64,000 nucleotides of DNA from Cryptomeria japonica. Its lineage: Eukaryota > Streptophyta > Pinopsida > Cupressales > Cupressaceae. Location: assembly GCF_030272615.1 (NCBI RefSeq), contig NC_081414.1, positions 810,129,069-810,193,068 of the forward strand, given 5' to 3'. Every line of letters starts with the position of its first letter. Within the stretch, counting starts at the first letter, position 1. Shown piece after piece: positions 11,341 to 23,678 of the stretch. The translations under genes were made by a program, and so were the position numbers. Under the pieces are notes generated by a model that searched no databases, was not told the DNA's origin, and saw only the letters and a program-made list of their open reading frames with translations.

Positions 11341-14300
11341 AGGTTCCGACTTACTCCTGGAAGTCGTAAGGTCAGATGGAGAACATGTCATACGCATCAG
11401 CCCTGAAACTCATTCAACAAAGATCAAATTGCACATAGAAATCTTTCCATAAATAAATGAAATATTATTGCAAAATCTTTTACCAACGCCGAAATCCATT
11501 GGCAAGATACATCTAAACCCATACATTCCTTAAAATATTCTAGGAATTATCAATAATCATAGGAGAGATACAAGAATTTTCTCCCTTTCATTACACCAAA
11601 TTAAAGCATAACAAGAAGGTAAACAACAATTACCATAATCATCTATCAAACATGACAAGAAAACATGCCATCGTGATCAATTTTCTTTACCAATCTATCT
11701 TTATCATAAAATTTTATTGAATAGAACTAGCTTAAGATATCAATTTCTACAACCAAGTTAACTTTCATGAAATAAGAGCAACATAAATAACTCAATTGAT
11801 TACACTTGCCAGGCATAAGAAAACCTTTCCAATGACTATGTCCCATAACATATTGACAAGTTAACACAATTTACTCCATGATACAAATAATAACCATCCA
11901 CATAACTGGAATGCATAACAGAAAAGGCCACATATGAGCATGTCTAATGCTCGGTCAAAGGCAACATGCACGATCAACATCTCTATGCCTGATCTCAGAA
12001 CAACAATATGATCATAAATATCCAATATCTCACTCAAGGGCTCGATGGTGCTAGGCACACCATAGCGGTGCTACCTTCCATACAAGACCTTTGTGAATAT
12101 CCCTTGTTGAGCAAGGTGGTTAGCCTCCAAGAGATAGTCACCACACATAGGTAGGTAGTGGGTCCTAGCTGCATCACAGCCTCACATACCCCCATCCTCA
12201 AGGTTCCCTACAACAACTTCCTCGCACACACTCTACCAATTCCGTATCATACATCCTTGGAGAGGAATTTCACATCTCGACACAAGACCAGCATCCGAAA
12301 ACAATAAGGATAAACCAGTTTAGCCACCAAAGTACAGATGAATAAAGGTAATAAATCATCAATTCCAACAGTAAGGCAAGAAAATAATCCGGAATTGCAA
12401 CACCAAATCAAAAGTGCAAAAGATCACGAGATCGTGGCTAAACCTTCAAAGTCAAAGTAAAATAAATTGCTGGTCCCCAAAGGAACATAAAGAATATCAC
12501 AATTGCACATAACATCACTATGTGACTAACATCTAGCCACCAACGAGGAAGGAAGGAACAAATGACTAGCTATTGCAGTAGCTCATCATGTGGTGCGACA
12601 TAGTCACACTACCCACATGGCATGGCGGTGTGCACCTCGACATCACCCCGCATCACGTCATCACATGGCATGGCCATACCCCAAGTGGAGAACACACACA
12701 AAGGACGTATCTCGCATGGTAGTGTACCTCGCAGAAAAAGCACGTGCAAGTCACATCCCGCATAGCGACGTATCTAGAAGGATACTCGCCGTAAGTCAGA
12801 GGTATACATGACTATGGTCCACCCACATGCCCACCAACACATACTAACTGGTAGCACATGTGAATAAACCTACCTTTCATGAAGACAAGGCAAGGGATCC
12901 TCCAAATCACACCATCACTATACACAAGAATCGCCGTCCAAATGCTCAAATAAAGGAAGGGAATAGGCTATCACATATAAACCTATAAAATAGATTCATC
13001 AAAAGGGAAAGTATTGAGTACACCTTTGATACAGTTTCATAGTACAACTATATCATTCCTCGAAGTAGAGAAGCTAAAGTCGCTTCGCTTCGACATTACT
13101 CGTACACCAATCCATACTATTCAAGGAATGGTTACTTCGAATACTACCCCTTAACATACCGAGTTACCCACAACCCGAGGTTTGGTACTCAGTAGGGAAA
13201 CAAATAAGCAACATCACATGAACAGTATGGTTTCCCATACTCATAAGCAACATATCCTCCATGGCTGATTACTTCACCAATCCATGGACACATAAATTAA
13301 GCACTGGTTTCTTACAATACACACAATTACACCAGCACTGGTTTAGTCACATTTACGGGGAGTACTTTTCAGTACGCTAACATCTATACAAGGAAGATTT
13401 TAATTATGCTTTCTATATAAATAACTGAATCAAGTTTACTCTAGATTCAAGTACTGAAATTACTAACAATTCACAATTACATAAGGAAATAACATCATTC
13501 CTATATCTTTCTTAAATTTCACTAAGCATCCGTAACTAAATTACTAGCTAAGCAAATTCTTTTCTAAAGCTTAAGACTTCCATCTATCACTCATGAAGCC
13601 AAAAGCAAACATACAATTTCACACGTTTTATAAACATTCTATTTAAATCAATGCATTCTTTAATATCATTTCTAAAACTCTTATGATTAGGCAAAGAGAA
13701 GGGAAAGAGAGTTTGATAATCAAATTGTTTCCTACAAAGACACAAGGTCAATCAAGATCACGCTATAATACAAAATTTCTCACTATAAGCCTATCATTTA
13801 ATTACACGGTTTTCATTTCGCTACCGTTTGAAGGATGACAATCAGCCTAACCAAAACATTTCCAATAATTATGGTTGCAACAGGAGGTTCTAGTTTTCCA
13901 AACAAAACAGAGATCAAGAGAGGCAATATTTTCGATAATGCAAGACCTCATAAGAACACTCACTTATAATAATACAATATAGACACGTGTCATAATTTGC
14001 AACCTATCATCAAAATCAAATTACGATAAAAAGGTAAGCGAGGAGCTATTACCCAAATAAAACATATTAATGCATGCACATCAAACAAGCTTTTCATTCG
14101 CACTTTCTAAACACATTAAGGTAATTACATATACCCAAAAGCAAGTTCAATGGAGCATTTGCTAAAATAAATCTTCAATCAAACTGGTTTAATGAAACAC
14201 ATAAAACAATCTTTCGGAAAAACACATAAAACAATATTTCAGGGAACACATTAATACTCTCTCGAAGCTACAATAACATGCTCCTTTTAACACTTCTACA

Positions 14301-15062
14301 AACCAAGCAGTTTCACATAATTCAACTATTCGCATATTAATGCACCTTACTAAGATAGAATTTAATCATGCTACTCCTACAAGATACATATGGAAAATTC
14401 TTTAAACGTACACATACAGTTTTCTCCCCATAACCAAAATAATTTTTTTTTTTTTTTTTTTTAAACCCATAGCCCTTTAATAATCTAAAAACATAAGCAT
14501 CATAAGGCTCACACAAGGGTTCAAGAAGTCACACCCTTTTCTCTCTCACAAACAAGAAAACTTGAATCAAAGATAATTACACATATCCTAAACATTTTAA
14601 TTTCTAGAAGGAAAGAGAGAGGAATGGTGATGATCATTTAATTTTCTACAAAATAAGCATTCAATAATTGCCATATTAGTCCCTCAAGTGGACAACACTA
14701 AGCTAGATCATAATCTTTAAACAAACACAATTCGCACTTTCAAATTCAAGACAAGCACGGACCAACCCAAATGGATTAGTCTAAAGAGTACAACACTCAA
14801 TAAGGAAAGGTACATATGACTCTCTTTCAAAATAAGAGTAATCGTTGACCAAGACATCAATAAGAAAACAATGCACAAATAAGCACTCAAACACCAACAT
14901 CAAGAAGGTGAAAACAAGGTGTGAACACTCATGTTACACACCAGTTAAGGTCTGCTCAATCACTCACATGCAAAGGAGGACAAGCATACACATAAGGTCG
15001 ATACACCTCAAAACCAATAGAGGGCACACGCGACACCAGAGATCCCAATGTTTGCAACATGC
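11341..15062 (-). other. Internal region of element D, no coding capacity
   Basis: About 3.7 kb of AT-rich DNA between the polypurine tract and the primer site. Only short random frames are present on either strand and none shows gag, protease, RT or integrase motifs. It contains a 20-base T run (14443-14462) and a somewhat GC-richer patch with CACATGGCATGG-type repeats around 12590-12830. The element must have been moved by proteins of another element. Confidence 0.8.
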
Positions 15063-15074
15063 GCTCTGATACCA
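15063..15074 (-). other. Primer binding site of element D (initiator tRNA-Met)
   Basis: The minus strand reads TGGTATCAGAGC, two bases inside the 5' LTR, the standard complement of the plant initiator tRNA-Met 3' end. It fixes the orientation of the element. Confidence 0.9.
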
Positions 15075-15076
15075 AA

Positions 15077-18000
15077 TGTAATGCCCCGCCAAGAAACCCC
15101 GAAGGGATTAAGCCATAACACAAGAATAGAGTGCAATAATTTTTTTTTTTAAAGTTACACCACATTAAGATACAACAAGATATCAAAGATTCAGATTACA
15201 TAGCGGAAGACATCAACTAACACCTAAAGAGTTTCCCAATGAGATTACTTAAATTTCACAATTCACTTAACTCACACAATTAATCCAATAAGTTGATTAT
15301 TTAATAACGAGATAATTCTTAATCAGGATCATTTCTTTCAAAAGATGGAAATATAAATCACAAGCAATAACTCAACCATTAAGATCCATTCATAATCTTC
15401 ATTCAAGCTTTTCATTTGAAATTACAAGCCATACATCTAATATTCTAACACACTAGAATTCCATCATAAACATAAGAGATCTTTTTCAAGCATACTTAAT
15501 TTCCTTAACAACAACTGAATATATTTCATTACTCTAAGTTACATCCTTTCATATTCCAACTTATTGCATTTTTAAAAGACGATTACATACATGCATCTAC
15601 GATCAATCTCATCTAAACCACTTATGCATTCGATCAACATGGCATTCAAGAAAGAACTGCATAAAAGCATTAAAAGTTAATTTCCATTTATCCACTTAAC
15701 CATTCTAACATAAGCTAATCATACATGATAAAGCTGAATAAGGAAACATAAGAGAATACATCACATAACACCATAATGATCTCGGAGTTCACCCCTAAAG
15801 GGCTACATCTCCAGGTCTTCTCAACTGCAAGACCCCTCTGATAATTAATAAAGTTAAGAATACAAGAGGTTACACCATTACAATCCGGCCATCAAGGCGA
15901 AACATAAACAATATACAAATGACCACATCGGTCCATATTACATAAACGATCCCTGAAAAGAAAAGGATCCAGCTGAACATAATCAAAGCTAAAACAAAGG
16001 TCCAGAAGAGCATCCATAAAACTGAGCCATCACCACCCAAGGTCTAACATGAAACCGAAACTCACAAGGGCAAAAACAAAAGGATGACCCACAAAGGTAC
16101 TCCTAACAGGACAAAATGACAACACACTAGCGAACGTAGGGACAAGTGTCATCACACAACCTGGTATAGTTACCATGGCAAGTCTTCATAGGTCCCGGAC
16201 CCACACACTGGGTTACCCTAGCAACCTAATCCAATCTTCCGGCCCATCCAAGCCTCATGTGGACCCACACATCCTCTCGTGAAGACAAGGATGATGGTTT
16301 GCCATTTCAGGCCTTCTCACAGCATGTCGAGTCTGAGTTAGCACTCGTCCCATGTGTGAGGCACATTATCTTACTTAGAGATTACATTCTAATCTACTGT
16401 TAGGTTATCGCTTATTAGACTCACTTTCGACGGGTTACCCAGTAGCCACTTTGGGCCCAGCCCCCAATCGAAAGCCACTTTCCCATACGACACTAGACTA
16501 ACTCAGATGAACTCAAAACCAAGGAATACACATGGTCGGACGAACGGAGTTCAAAAAGGGAGAGACAGTTATCTGGTCAAACATGACTCAAGGATGATCA
16601 CTTACTGACGGTACTCTAACTAGAGACCTGACAAACTAAGGTCAACCACGAATCATCCTTCAACTCACACAAAGAGGATATGACGAACTACGTCAACACC
16701 ACAAAACAACAGTCAACTCGGAACCGAGGACTGAAACAGGTACCCCAAGTCAATCCATACGACAGGGTCCTACCAAACAAAGCAAAACATGCCATTTCAT
16801 AATCGAAAGCGAATACAGAAATTAAACTCACATAGGAATATTCAACAGATACAATCTTTCTGAATTGATCTAATCATTAAAAGTCGATCAAGTTTTCTAC
16901 AAGATCTAAATCAGATAACAGTTATCTACCTCAACTAGGGCTAAGTTGTTCTTGGTTTTCTAACTCTCTAAGGTTCAAAGCATCGAACCGACATATAAAG
17001 CCATAATGAGTTCTTAAGCCAATACATATTAATTAAACTCAGACAACCATTAATCAAATAAATAAGATATTTAATCTCCAACAAAACATCATTAACATAC
17101 TAGTCCAAAACCGACCTCTACAGTTTCATATTTTCAAGTCTAGAAGCATTATACGGATCACGGAAATATAAATATAGAAAGAGAATCTAAATGGAGATAG
17201 TCATTTCCAAAGCATATCGTTTAAATTCAAATACCCAACGATAAATATTTCACTTACTTCTCAATTACTCAAATGATATGTTCTACGATAATATTTAACA
17301 ACATCAATTAGTAACTACATCGTATTTCAATGATTTTCCAATAACATATTATTCTCTATTACTTTTAAACAATACTACCTCAATTAGCCGAATGCTCTAA
17401 TCAACTAGAAGGTAAGATATAAACTAATTACTCCGAGATTACTCAGAATATAATCAATAATATTCAATTGCGAAAATTAACAGTTTTAGAACTTAATTAG
17501 GAAGAGTACAAAAGTCATGAAATGAGATTGAATAATGATTAACCTATAAACTCCATTATAAAATTAATCAATACCAAATTAATCATTTATCACGATATTG
17601 CCACCCTAATCCTAATTAAGAAACTAATTAAATCTTAACATTAAAATAACTTACATTAAAATGATATTAAATATCATATGCATTTTTTTTGAATAATAAA
17701 AAAATACATAAAAAAAAACCATTAAAAACTATGTTTTAAAACAAAAAACGCATTTTAAAAAAAAAAAAAGAGGCGAGGGCGGGGCCCACCTCCCAACTGG
17801 GAAGGCTGGGTGCCCAAGCCCTAGCCGCAGGCGGCATTCGTGTGGGCGGCGCCACGGTGGTGCTCGCAGGTCCGCGGCGCACTGCGGCCACCGCAGCCCC
17901 TGCGGCCACCACCGTGAGCCGCGGCCGTAGTTGCACAGCGAGCAAGAGAAGACGGTAACGAGCGGGGAAAGAGAGTAAGGGGGACGAGCGGGGGAGGGGA

Positions 18001-19492
18001 GGAGGAGCGGGTGGAGCTCCGCTCCCCGCCCTCCAAACCCCAACCCAAACAGTTAAACAAACACGCCCAGTCCGAAAATTAACACAAACGCCCAGCACAA
18101 AATTGATAAAGAATTTCGATTTAATAAAAGTTCGGTTTAAACGAACTGTGTTTGGTGTCATATTTTTGATGATATACATTCTTCCCAAATACAAAAGGGT
18201 TTCAAACACCCAAACAGCTGTGAGGAATAACACACCTCCATTAAATCTATTGATTTTTATTAACAAAACCAGGCATGGCAAAAAGGATCATATTAACACA
18301 ATGATACAGCCATAAAATCTTCTTGAAGAACACAAACTAAAGCATGGATTTAAACCCACAAATCCAAATTTAAATCTGATAACAATTAAAAGATTGGCTT
18401 TTGACAACAATCAATTTCACCCAACAGATCATTTCAAACAACAAGGAAGAACAGTTAAGGTAAATCCTACCTTCACATGCATTCCTGGAATAGCTGAAGG
18501 AGAGCCCAATCCTGCCAGATCCAGAAGCCCTTCCTTCCTCCCAAAACCCCCAATTTCATCCCAAAATTATTTTCCAACTAAAAATTCCCAAAAAAAATGT
18601 CCATCCTCTTAAAATTTCCCCAAATTTTAGGTTATATGGAAGAGTTGACCAAAAATTCCATTTTTGGAATTAAAATTTTTATTTAAAAATAATTCTCAAA
18701 ATTAATTCTTTTCTAATTATAACAACAAATTGACTAGCTTTTCAGTTCCAAATTGATTTCCTCATTAATTCAATTTAACCTTTCTAATTTAAAAAGCCAA
18801 CATAATACAATTAAATCCATTGCGATTAAACACAAAACTTTCTTTTTCAACAGCATATATAAAATGCATTTAATATTCAAAATCAGTCATTTAATCGAAC
18901 TTACTCCCAATTTAAAATGAGCAATCCAATATCAACAAAAATCGCATAACGAATTCCCGATTAATTTAGTCCATTAATCTCTAATGCACAAATACATATT
19001 TAATCAAAATAATTACTAAGGATTAATTAATCAATTTAACCATGCACACCAAGCACGCAAACCGAGAAGGTCAACCAAACAGACGACTCGCAAACCCAAA
19101 CAAAAAGGGGTTACCGACGATGACTGACGATGCTCACTTGAGCACGACTACGGTCAACTAGGGTCTTACGACCACCTAATCCAACTCTAAGGATAAAAGA
19201 GGTACACTCAAACCTGCAAATCCAGGTGAAGATGAACCTCGCACTCATGTGGCGTTGTACTTGAAATCTCCTGCAATCAAGAGTCATACATGCATACATA
19301 TATAAACTTAATGAAAGCGTTAGCTCGATATTAATACCACGAAATAGGTACACTAAAAAACTTGCATACAACTAGTGTGGAAACCACATCAACAGCTATG
19401 CGTTAAATCAAACATCTGACTATAACATTATATTAAGATAAACTAACCAAAATTAAACCAAGATTAGAGATTGATTAGGGCAGGGTACTACA
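15077..19492 (-). repeat. Element D 5' LTR
   Basis: 4416 bases, the partner of 6945-11328. It carries a 16-base duplication near 17646 and an 18-base insertion (ctgcggccaccgcagccc type) in the GC island near 17890. It ends TACTACA at 19492, followed by remaining integrase sequence of C. Confidence 0.92.
17770..18040. other. GC-rich island in the 5' LTR of element D
   Basis: This is the second copy of the island at 9623-9882. The minus-strand frame across it runs 17736-18281. Differences between copies include an in-frame 18-base insertion and scattered substitutions. Confidence 0.6.
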
Positions 19493-19589
19493 CAATGTGC
19501 TCTTCAATAAATTTCAAGACTACCTCAGTAGTAGCATTCCGGCTTGCAATGGCCTCTATCCACCGAGTGCAGTAATCCATCGTAGTAAG
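19493..19589 (-). pseudogene. Element C integrase fragment trapped between D and B
   Basis: The minus strand reads DYCTRWIEAIASRN and EVVLKFIEEHI, the integrase segment between the first and second catalytic Asp. It joins 6944 on one side (after D is removed) and 38036 on the other (after B is removed), giving HNLILTTMDYCTRWIEA across the B junction. Includes the target duplications of D (19493-19497) and B (gtaag, 19585-19589). Confidence 0.9.
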
Positions 19590-20446
19590 TGTAGTCACAC
19601 AAATCTATCTAGCTTAATTAAATGAATATTTGCTATTTATTTGATTAAAAATACACTAGCCATGAGTTAATTAATTAATATTTAATTAATCCATCTTCAA
19701 ACATTTTCCTATTAATTAAATAAATTATTCAATTTTTTTTAATTAATTCATTAAACCAAATTCACAAATCAATTAAATAAATAAAATCTATTTATTTAAT
19801 TAAATCCCCCTATTCCTCTTTTAAATAAATTAAATTAAACATTTATTTAAATCATTATCCCCCCCCCCCACTTGCATTCTCCTAAAAATGCAACTTGCAC
19901 ACATTTATTGAAATAAATTAATTTATTTTAATTAAAAATCCTATTTTCCCTCACCCACCAAATCCAATTGCATTCCTAAAAACCCCTTCTAGATTCTTCT
20001 AACCCCTTCCTAATTAACCTAATCCATTCCCTAATTATTGTCACATTCCTAAGCAATATGGAGTCACTTCTCAAATACTTCAAAGTCTTTGAAAAGCATT
20101 TAAAGCTTTGTGTGTTCAACAATTTAACCTCCAAAATCTTCCAAAACCACTAATGGCTCTTACATGATCATTTATGGTTATTTCAACTTGTCTCCCCAAG
20201 CATTTATTGCTTTGACCATGTTTATCCCTTTTGCCTTTGCATAAGAGTTTATCCATTGGATAAAAGCTTTATTCTTTGAATAAAGAGTTTATTCACTCAA
20301 CTAACCTTGACCTTAACTCCCAAGGTCATGTTAAGCATTTAATGCTTATTTCCTCTCCTCTCAATCTATCTCACTTTGACACTTGTCATCCTGGGATTGG
20401 GTTGAAAGCACTCACATGGATTTGAAATCATTCAATCTTGACCCTT

Positions 20447-20468
20447 GTTGAGATTGCTCAATCTCAAC
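20447..20468. promoter_or_regulatory. Inverted repeat upstream of the TATA box, element B
   Basis: GTTGAGATT-GCTC-AATCTCAAC, 9-base perfect arms. The same site is in the 3' LTR (37523-37544). In element A the arms are GTTAAGATT/AATCTTAAC, a compensated change. It could be a dimeric protein site or an RNA/DNA hairpin; function unknown. Confidence 0.55.
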
Positions 20469-20489
20469 CATCCATTGCTCCATTTTTTC

Positions 20490-20497
20490 TATAAATA
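20490..20497 (+). promoter_or_regulatory. TATA box of element B 5' LTR
   Basis: CTATAAATAG, a textbook plant TATA box about 460 bases before the LTR end. It is conserved at 37566-37573 and in both LTRs of A. Confidence 0.75.
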
Positions 20498-20956
20498 GGG
20501 CCCATTTCTTCATAATCTAGATACTGAAAACTTGTATGCATTTAACCTATAGGCATTTTAGAGAGCATTTAGCATAGCAATCTAATATCTTGTTATTTTG
20601 GTTAAAATCAATCATTTTTAATAGCATCTAGTATTTTAACTTTTCATTTTACATTTGGAGCAAATACTCAAATCTCAATCCTCCATAAGCATCCATAGTG
20701 CAAAAAGCTGCTGAGAGCTACACTATTTTGGAACTTGGAGAGGAGAGGAACAAAGGAGAAGGAGCCAAGAGCATGTTAGGAGGCATTTGGAGATGCCTCA
20801 TCATATTTTCTTCTTTAGTTAAATATTCTTTGATGTTCTTAGTATCTCTTTTGATATGCCTGTTTAGATTAGCTTTTGGTTAACTAACACTAATGATCTC
20901 TTGTGTCTTGTGTTGTTTGTCATTTGCTAACCTTGTCCATTTTGCAGAGCATCATT

Positions 20957-20976
20957 TGGTGAACTTGACATGAATC
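20957..20976 (+). other. Primer binding site of element B (decayed tRNA-Trp type)
   Basis: TGGTGAACTTGACATGAATC lies two bases inside the LTR. It differs from the tRNA-Trp complement seen in element A by three transitions (two C to T, one G to A). Confidence 0.8.
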
Positions 20977-21042
20977 CAAAGACCCAAAAGATCATTTATT
21001 TTTTACCAATAACATGTTTGAATGTTGAAATTGTCACACAGG

Positions 21043-21285
21043 TTGCGCTTTAGTGCTATTGATCACGTTATAGCACTATTGAAACTTGATGTTCTAGCGC
21101 TATTGTTCTTACAATAGCACTATTGTATCAAGTTTAGCGCTATTGACATTGTTTCAGCGCTTTTGACCCTATTTTGGTGCTATTGATCCTATTTGAGTGC
21201 TTTTGCCTTCTCTAACTTTTTTTTTTCCTTTTAGCGAGTTTGTGTTAAATAGCGCGTCTGTTCAAACACGGACTAGCGCTATTGT
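21043..21285 (+). repeat. AGCGCTATTG short-repeat cluster in the leader of B
   Basis: About twelve copies and variants of agcgctattg (agcactattg, agcgcttttg, gtgctattg) lie within 240 bases. The reverse complement caatagcgct forms a similar cluster at 35795-36112 near the other end of the element. Element A has only a decayed remnant (47064-47230). Confidence 0.75.
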
Positions 21286-23678
21286 AACAAAACGTTGTAA
21301 AAAAGACCTTGTAACCAAAAAAGTGAAAAATTTTAGGCTTGTGGAAGCCCCCCTTAGGTATGGATTTTACTAACTGGTTATTGTTTGTGTAGGTTTAAAA
21401 ACTCACCTCTTTAAAATCAAAAACTTTATTTTGGTGTTTTAAGAATTGAACAAACAAACTTTCCCTTGCTTTCCAGTTAGGATCACTTGTTTTTGGTGCA
21501 TTAAAAACTGAACAAAACAAAATTTGTTTTCTTGCAAGTTAGGAAACACACTTTATTTGGTGCTTAAAATCAACACTCCAATTTTTTTGCATCAAAACTA
21601 AAGAATTTACAATCCACACTTCAATTTTTGGTGCACCTAAAATACACAATCAACTTGTTTAAAACTTTGGCAAAGCGATTTTCCTTCATGCATACGTGCT
21701 TCAATTTTAGTTGACCAAGATTTTCAAAATTCTAGTTTACTCAAACCTTTGCATTTGAAGTTAAAAAGAACACTATGAATGTTGGAGCAACATCTCCAAA
21801 TAGTTAGATCACATTGCAATGGCAAGTTAAAAAGAACAAGTGTTTTCATGTTTGGCACACTTGTGCAAAAAGTTGGTTGAGTGGTCCTACTTCTAACACA
21901 CACTATCCTCTCCCTTGGCTTTCGTGGTCCTAGGTGCAAGAGAAAAGTGTTAGTAACACTCAAAATTTTTATCTTTTTAAGAGAGGCCTACCAAGAGACA
22001 CATCACTCTTGGGAACGACCTCATGCGGTAAATCCTTCGAGCCGCTATAGAAATTAGGTGAGAGCGAAAGTTGTAGCCTTAGGTATAGCTATTCCTACAG
22101 TGTAACTGGCTGAAAGGACAAATGGGCCCCACCACTAGTTACAAGGCTCTTAAGTGAGTCACTACAGAATGAACTTATGTCCAAAAACATCGAACATGAC
22201 TAAACACCTTTAAGTAGTAGCCCACCCATTCTATTGATTGAGGATATTTGCGATATAATTTAGTGCAAGAGCATAGATGGTTTTGCTCCCAAGATACTCA
22301 CCATACATATTTCCTTGAGTAGAAACATAGATTTTTGAAAAGTCACTTGTGGCTTGATAAAAGTGGTGACTCCCCCATCATAGGGATCATCTATTTGTTA
22401 TGCTCATTCAAGACTTAGTATATCACATCCTTACCTGCCACGGCGAGATTCATAAGGTATGTAGTACCAAAGTCGAAGAAATATCAAGATGTGGGCTAAA
22501 TTTATTACAACTCGCCATTTGACCTTAGGGATAAAAAGTGTTTGAAGTGTTTTCATTTTAGTCAAAGACCAAGTGCAAATTGAGCCGACTTCAGGCTTTG
22601 GAAATACACCTTAAAAAACATCTAAAAGAAAGGGTCATATAAAAGTCCAAGGATTGGGTTGATCTAGACCCATACTCATTTGTGCCTTTGAGGCAACATT
22701 CTTGTGTTTGTGTGCTTGCTTTGTTTTCTTGTCAAATAAAAATCAAAAAAATCAATTCAAAAACAAAGTATTCATCCAACCAAACATTTTTCAAAACAAC
22801 CAAAAATATCAAAAACAAAAGATCAAAAATGAAAAAATATCAAACTTTATGACCATTCTTTACATCTTGCAAAGAAGAAACATCATCAAAATATCAACTT
22901 GAAAAGAAGACCATCGAGCTCAAAGGCTTTGATCAAAAGGAGGAAATTCTTCTATATAAATAGACAAATCTTTGTCTCCCATAGATTTTTTCTATGTCAC
23001 ATGCGTCTCTACCTTCAAGGCAAAACAAACGAATTTGATTCAGAGTCATTAAACCGCAGAGCATTTATGCAATATAGAGCTTTGAGTTATCACAAAAACC
23101 AAGGAGGTAAGATTAATCCCAACTTTTTCCCAAACATCTGTATCACATACAATGTAGCTCGAGAAATACCACCAACACCTAAAAGGGAAGAGGTAGAGTT
23201 TGTTCCATTTGTGACACAAAGCTTTTATTAAAGTTAAAAACATTTTCATCCATTATTTCACTCATACATCATCACTTCATCATCAATTCGTTCCAACTCT
23301 CAAAACATTAAGAGGTTCTTGTCCCAAGTTCTCTTTTTAGATATTGCTTGAATCAAACACATCACATCACTTTTTAGATTGTTTCTACATATAGGATAAG
23401 CTCATCCTAAGAGACACATCTACGCAAGTTAAAACTAGTTCATGAGTGAATTGTCTCATTACTAGGTAGTTAAATCTGTAACACATCTCAGATTTCTCTA
23501 CACCTTATCACATCAAACCTTATCAAACACAACAAGCAATTCTAGAAAGAATTTTGGTCACATCCACCTTTAAGTGTTAGAGATCCATACGCAAAACACT
23601 TCACCAACCATCAATCTTTCATTTCATCAACAACTCATCATCATTTTCACACAACTTCAACAAAAGCTTGTAAACAAA
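21286..23678 (+). other. Leader region of element B, including a conserved block and a broken leader ORF
   Basis: Bases 21880-22560 align with 47920-48600 of element A at about 97% identity (22 differences in 660 bases), far better than RT. The block contains TAGGTGAGAG at 22055-22064, a splice-donor-like site (CAGGTGAGAG in A). Downstream, 22899-23231 reads MRLYLQGKTNEFDS...EFVPFVTQSFY, matching the leader ORF of A with many synonymous changes, but its 5' part is frameshifted. No gag motif occurs before 23679. Confidence 0.6.

Larger units (their letters stand above)
6945..19492 (-). mobile_element. Element D: non-autonomous LTR retrotransposon with 4.4-kb LTRs (LARD-like)
   Basis: Two LTRs (6945-11328 and 15077-19492) flank a 3.75-kb centre without coding capacity. 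On the minus strand the LTR begins TGTAGTACC and ends GGGGCATTACA. The primer site beside the right LTR matches initiator tRNA-Met and the polypurine tract beside the left LTR is GGGGGGGAGAA, so the element is on the minus strand. It splits the integrase of C. The flanking 5-mers are tgatg (6940-6944) and caatg (19493-19497), a duplication with two transitions; joining the sides restores the integrase frame. About 16 substitutions in roughly 1 kb of LTR comparison give about 1.5% divergence. TGTA..TACA termini, the iMet site and the G-rich polypurine tract resemble chromovirus elements, but lineage cannot be proved without pol. Confidence 0.9.
19590..20954 (+). repeat. Element B 5' LTR
   Basis: 1365 bases, TG..CA. 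The first part is very AT-rich with palindromic TTTAAATAAATTAA blocks and a C11 run at about 19859. The core promoter has TATAAATA at 20490-20497, with an inverted repeat at 20447-20468 just upstream. Confidence 0.95.

Noticed and set aside
12590..12811. 73-codon ORF in the centre of element D
   Set aside because: Composition-driven His/Arg-rich frame in CACATGG repeats, no conserved context and no second copy to test.
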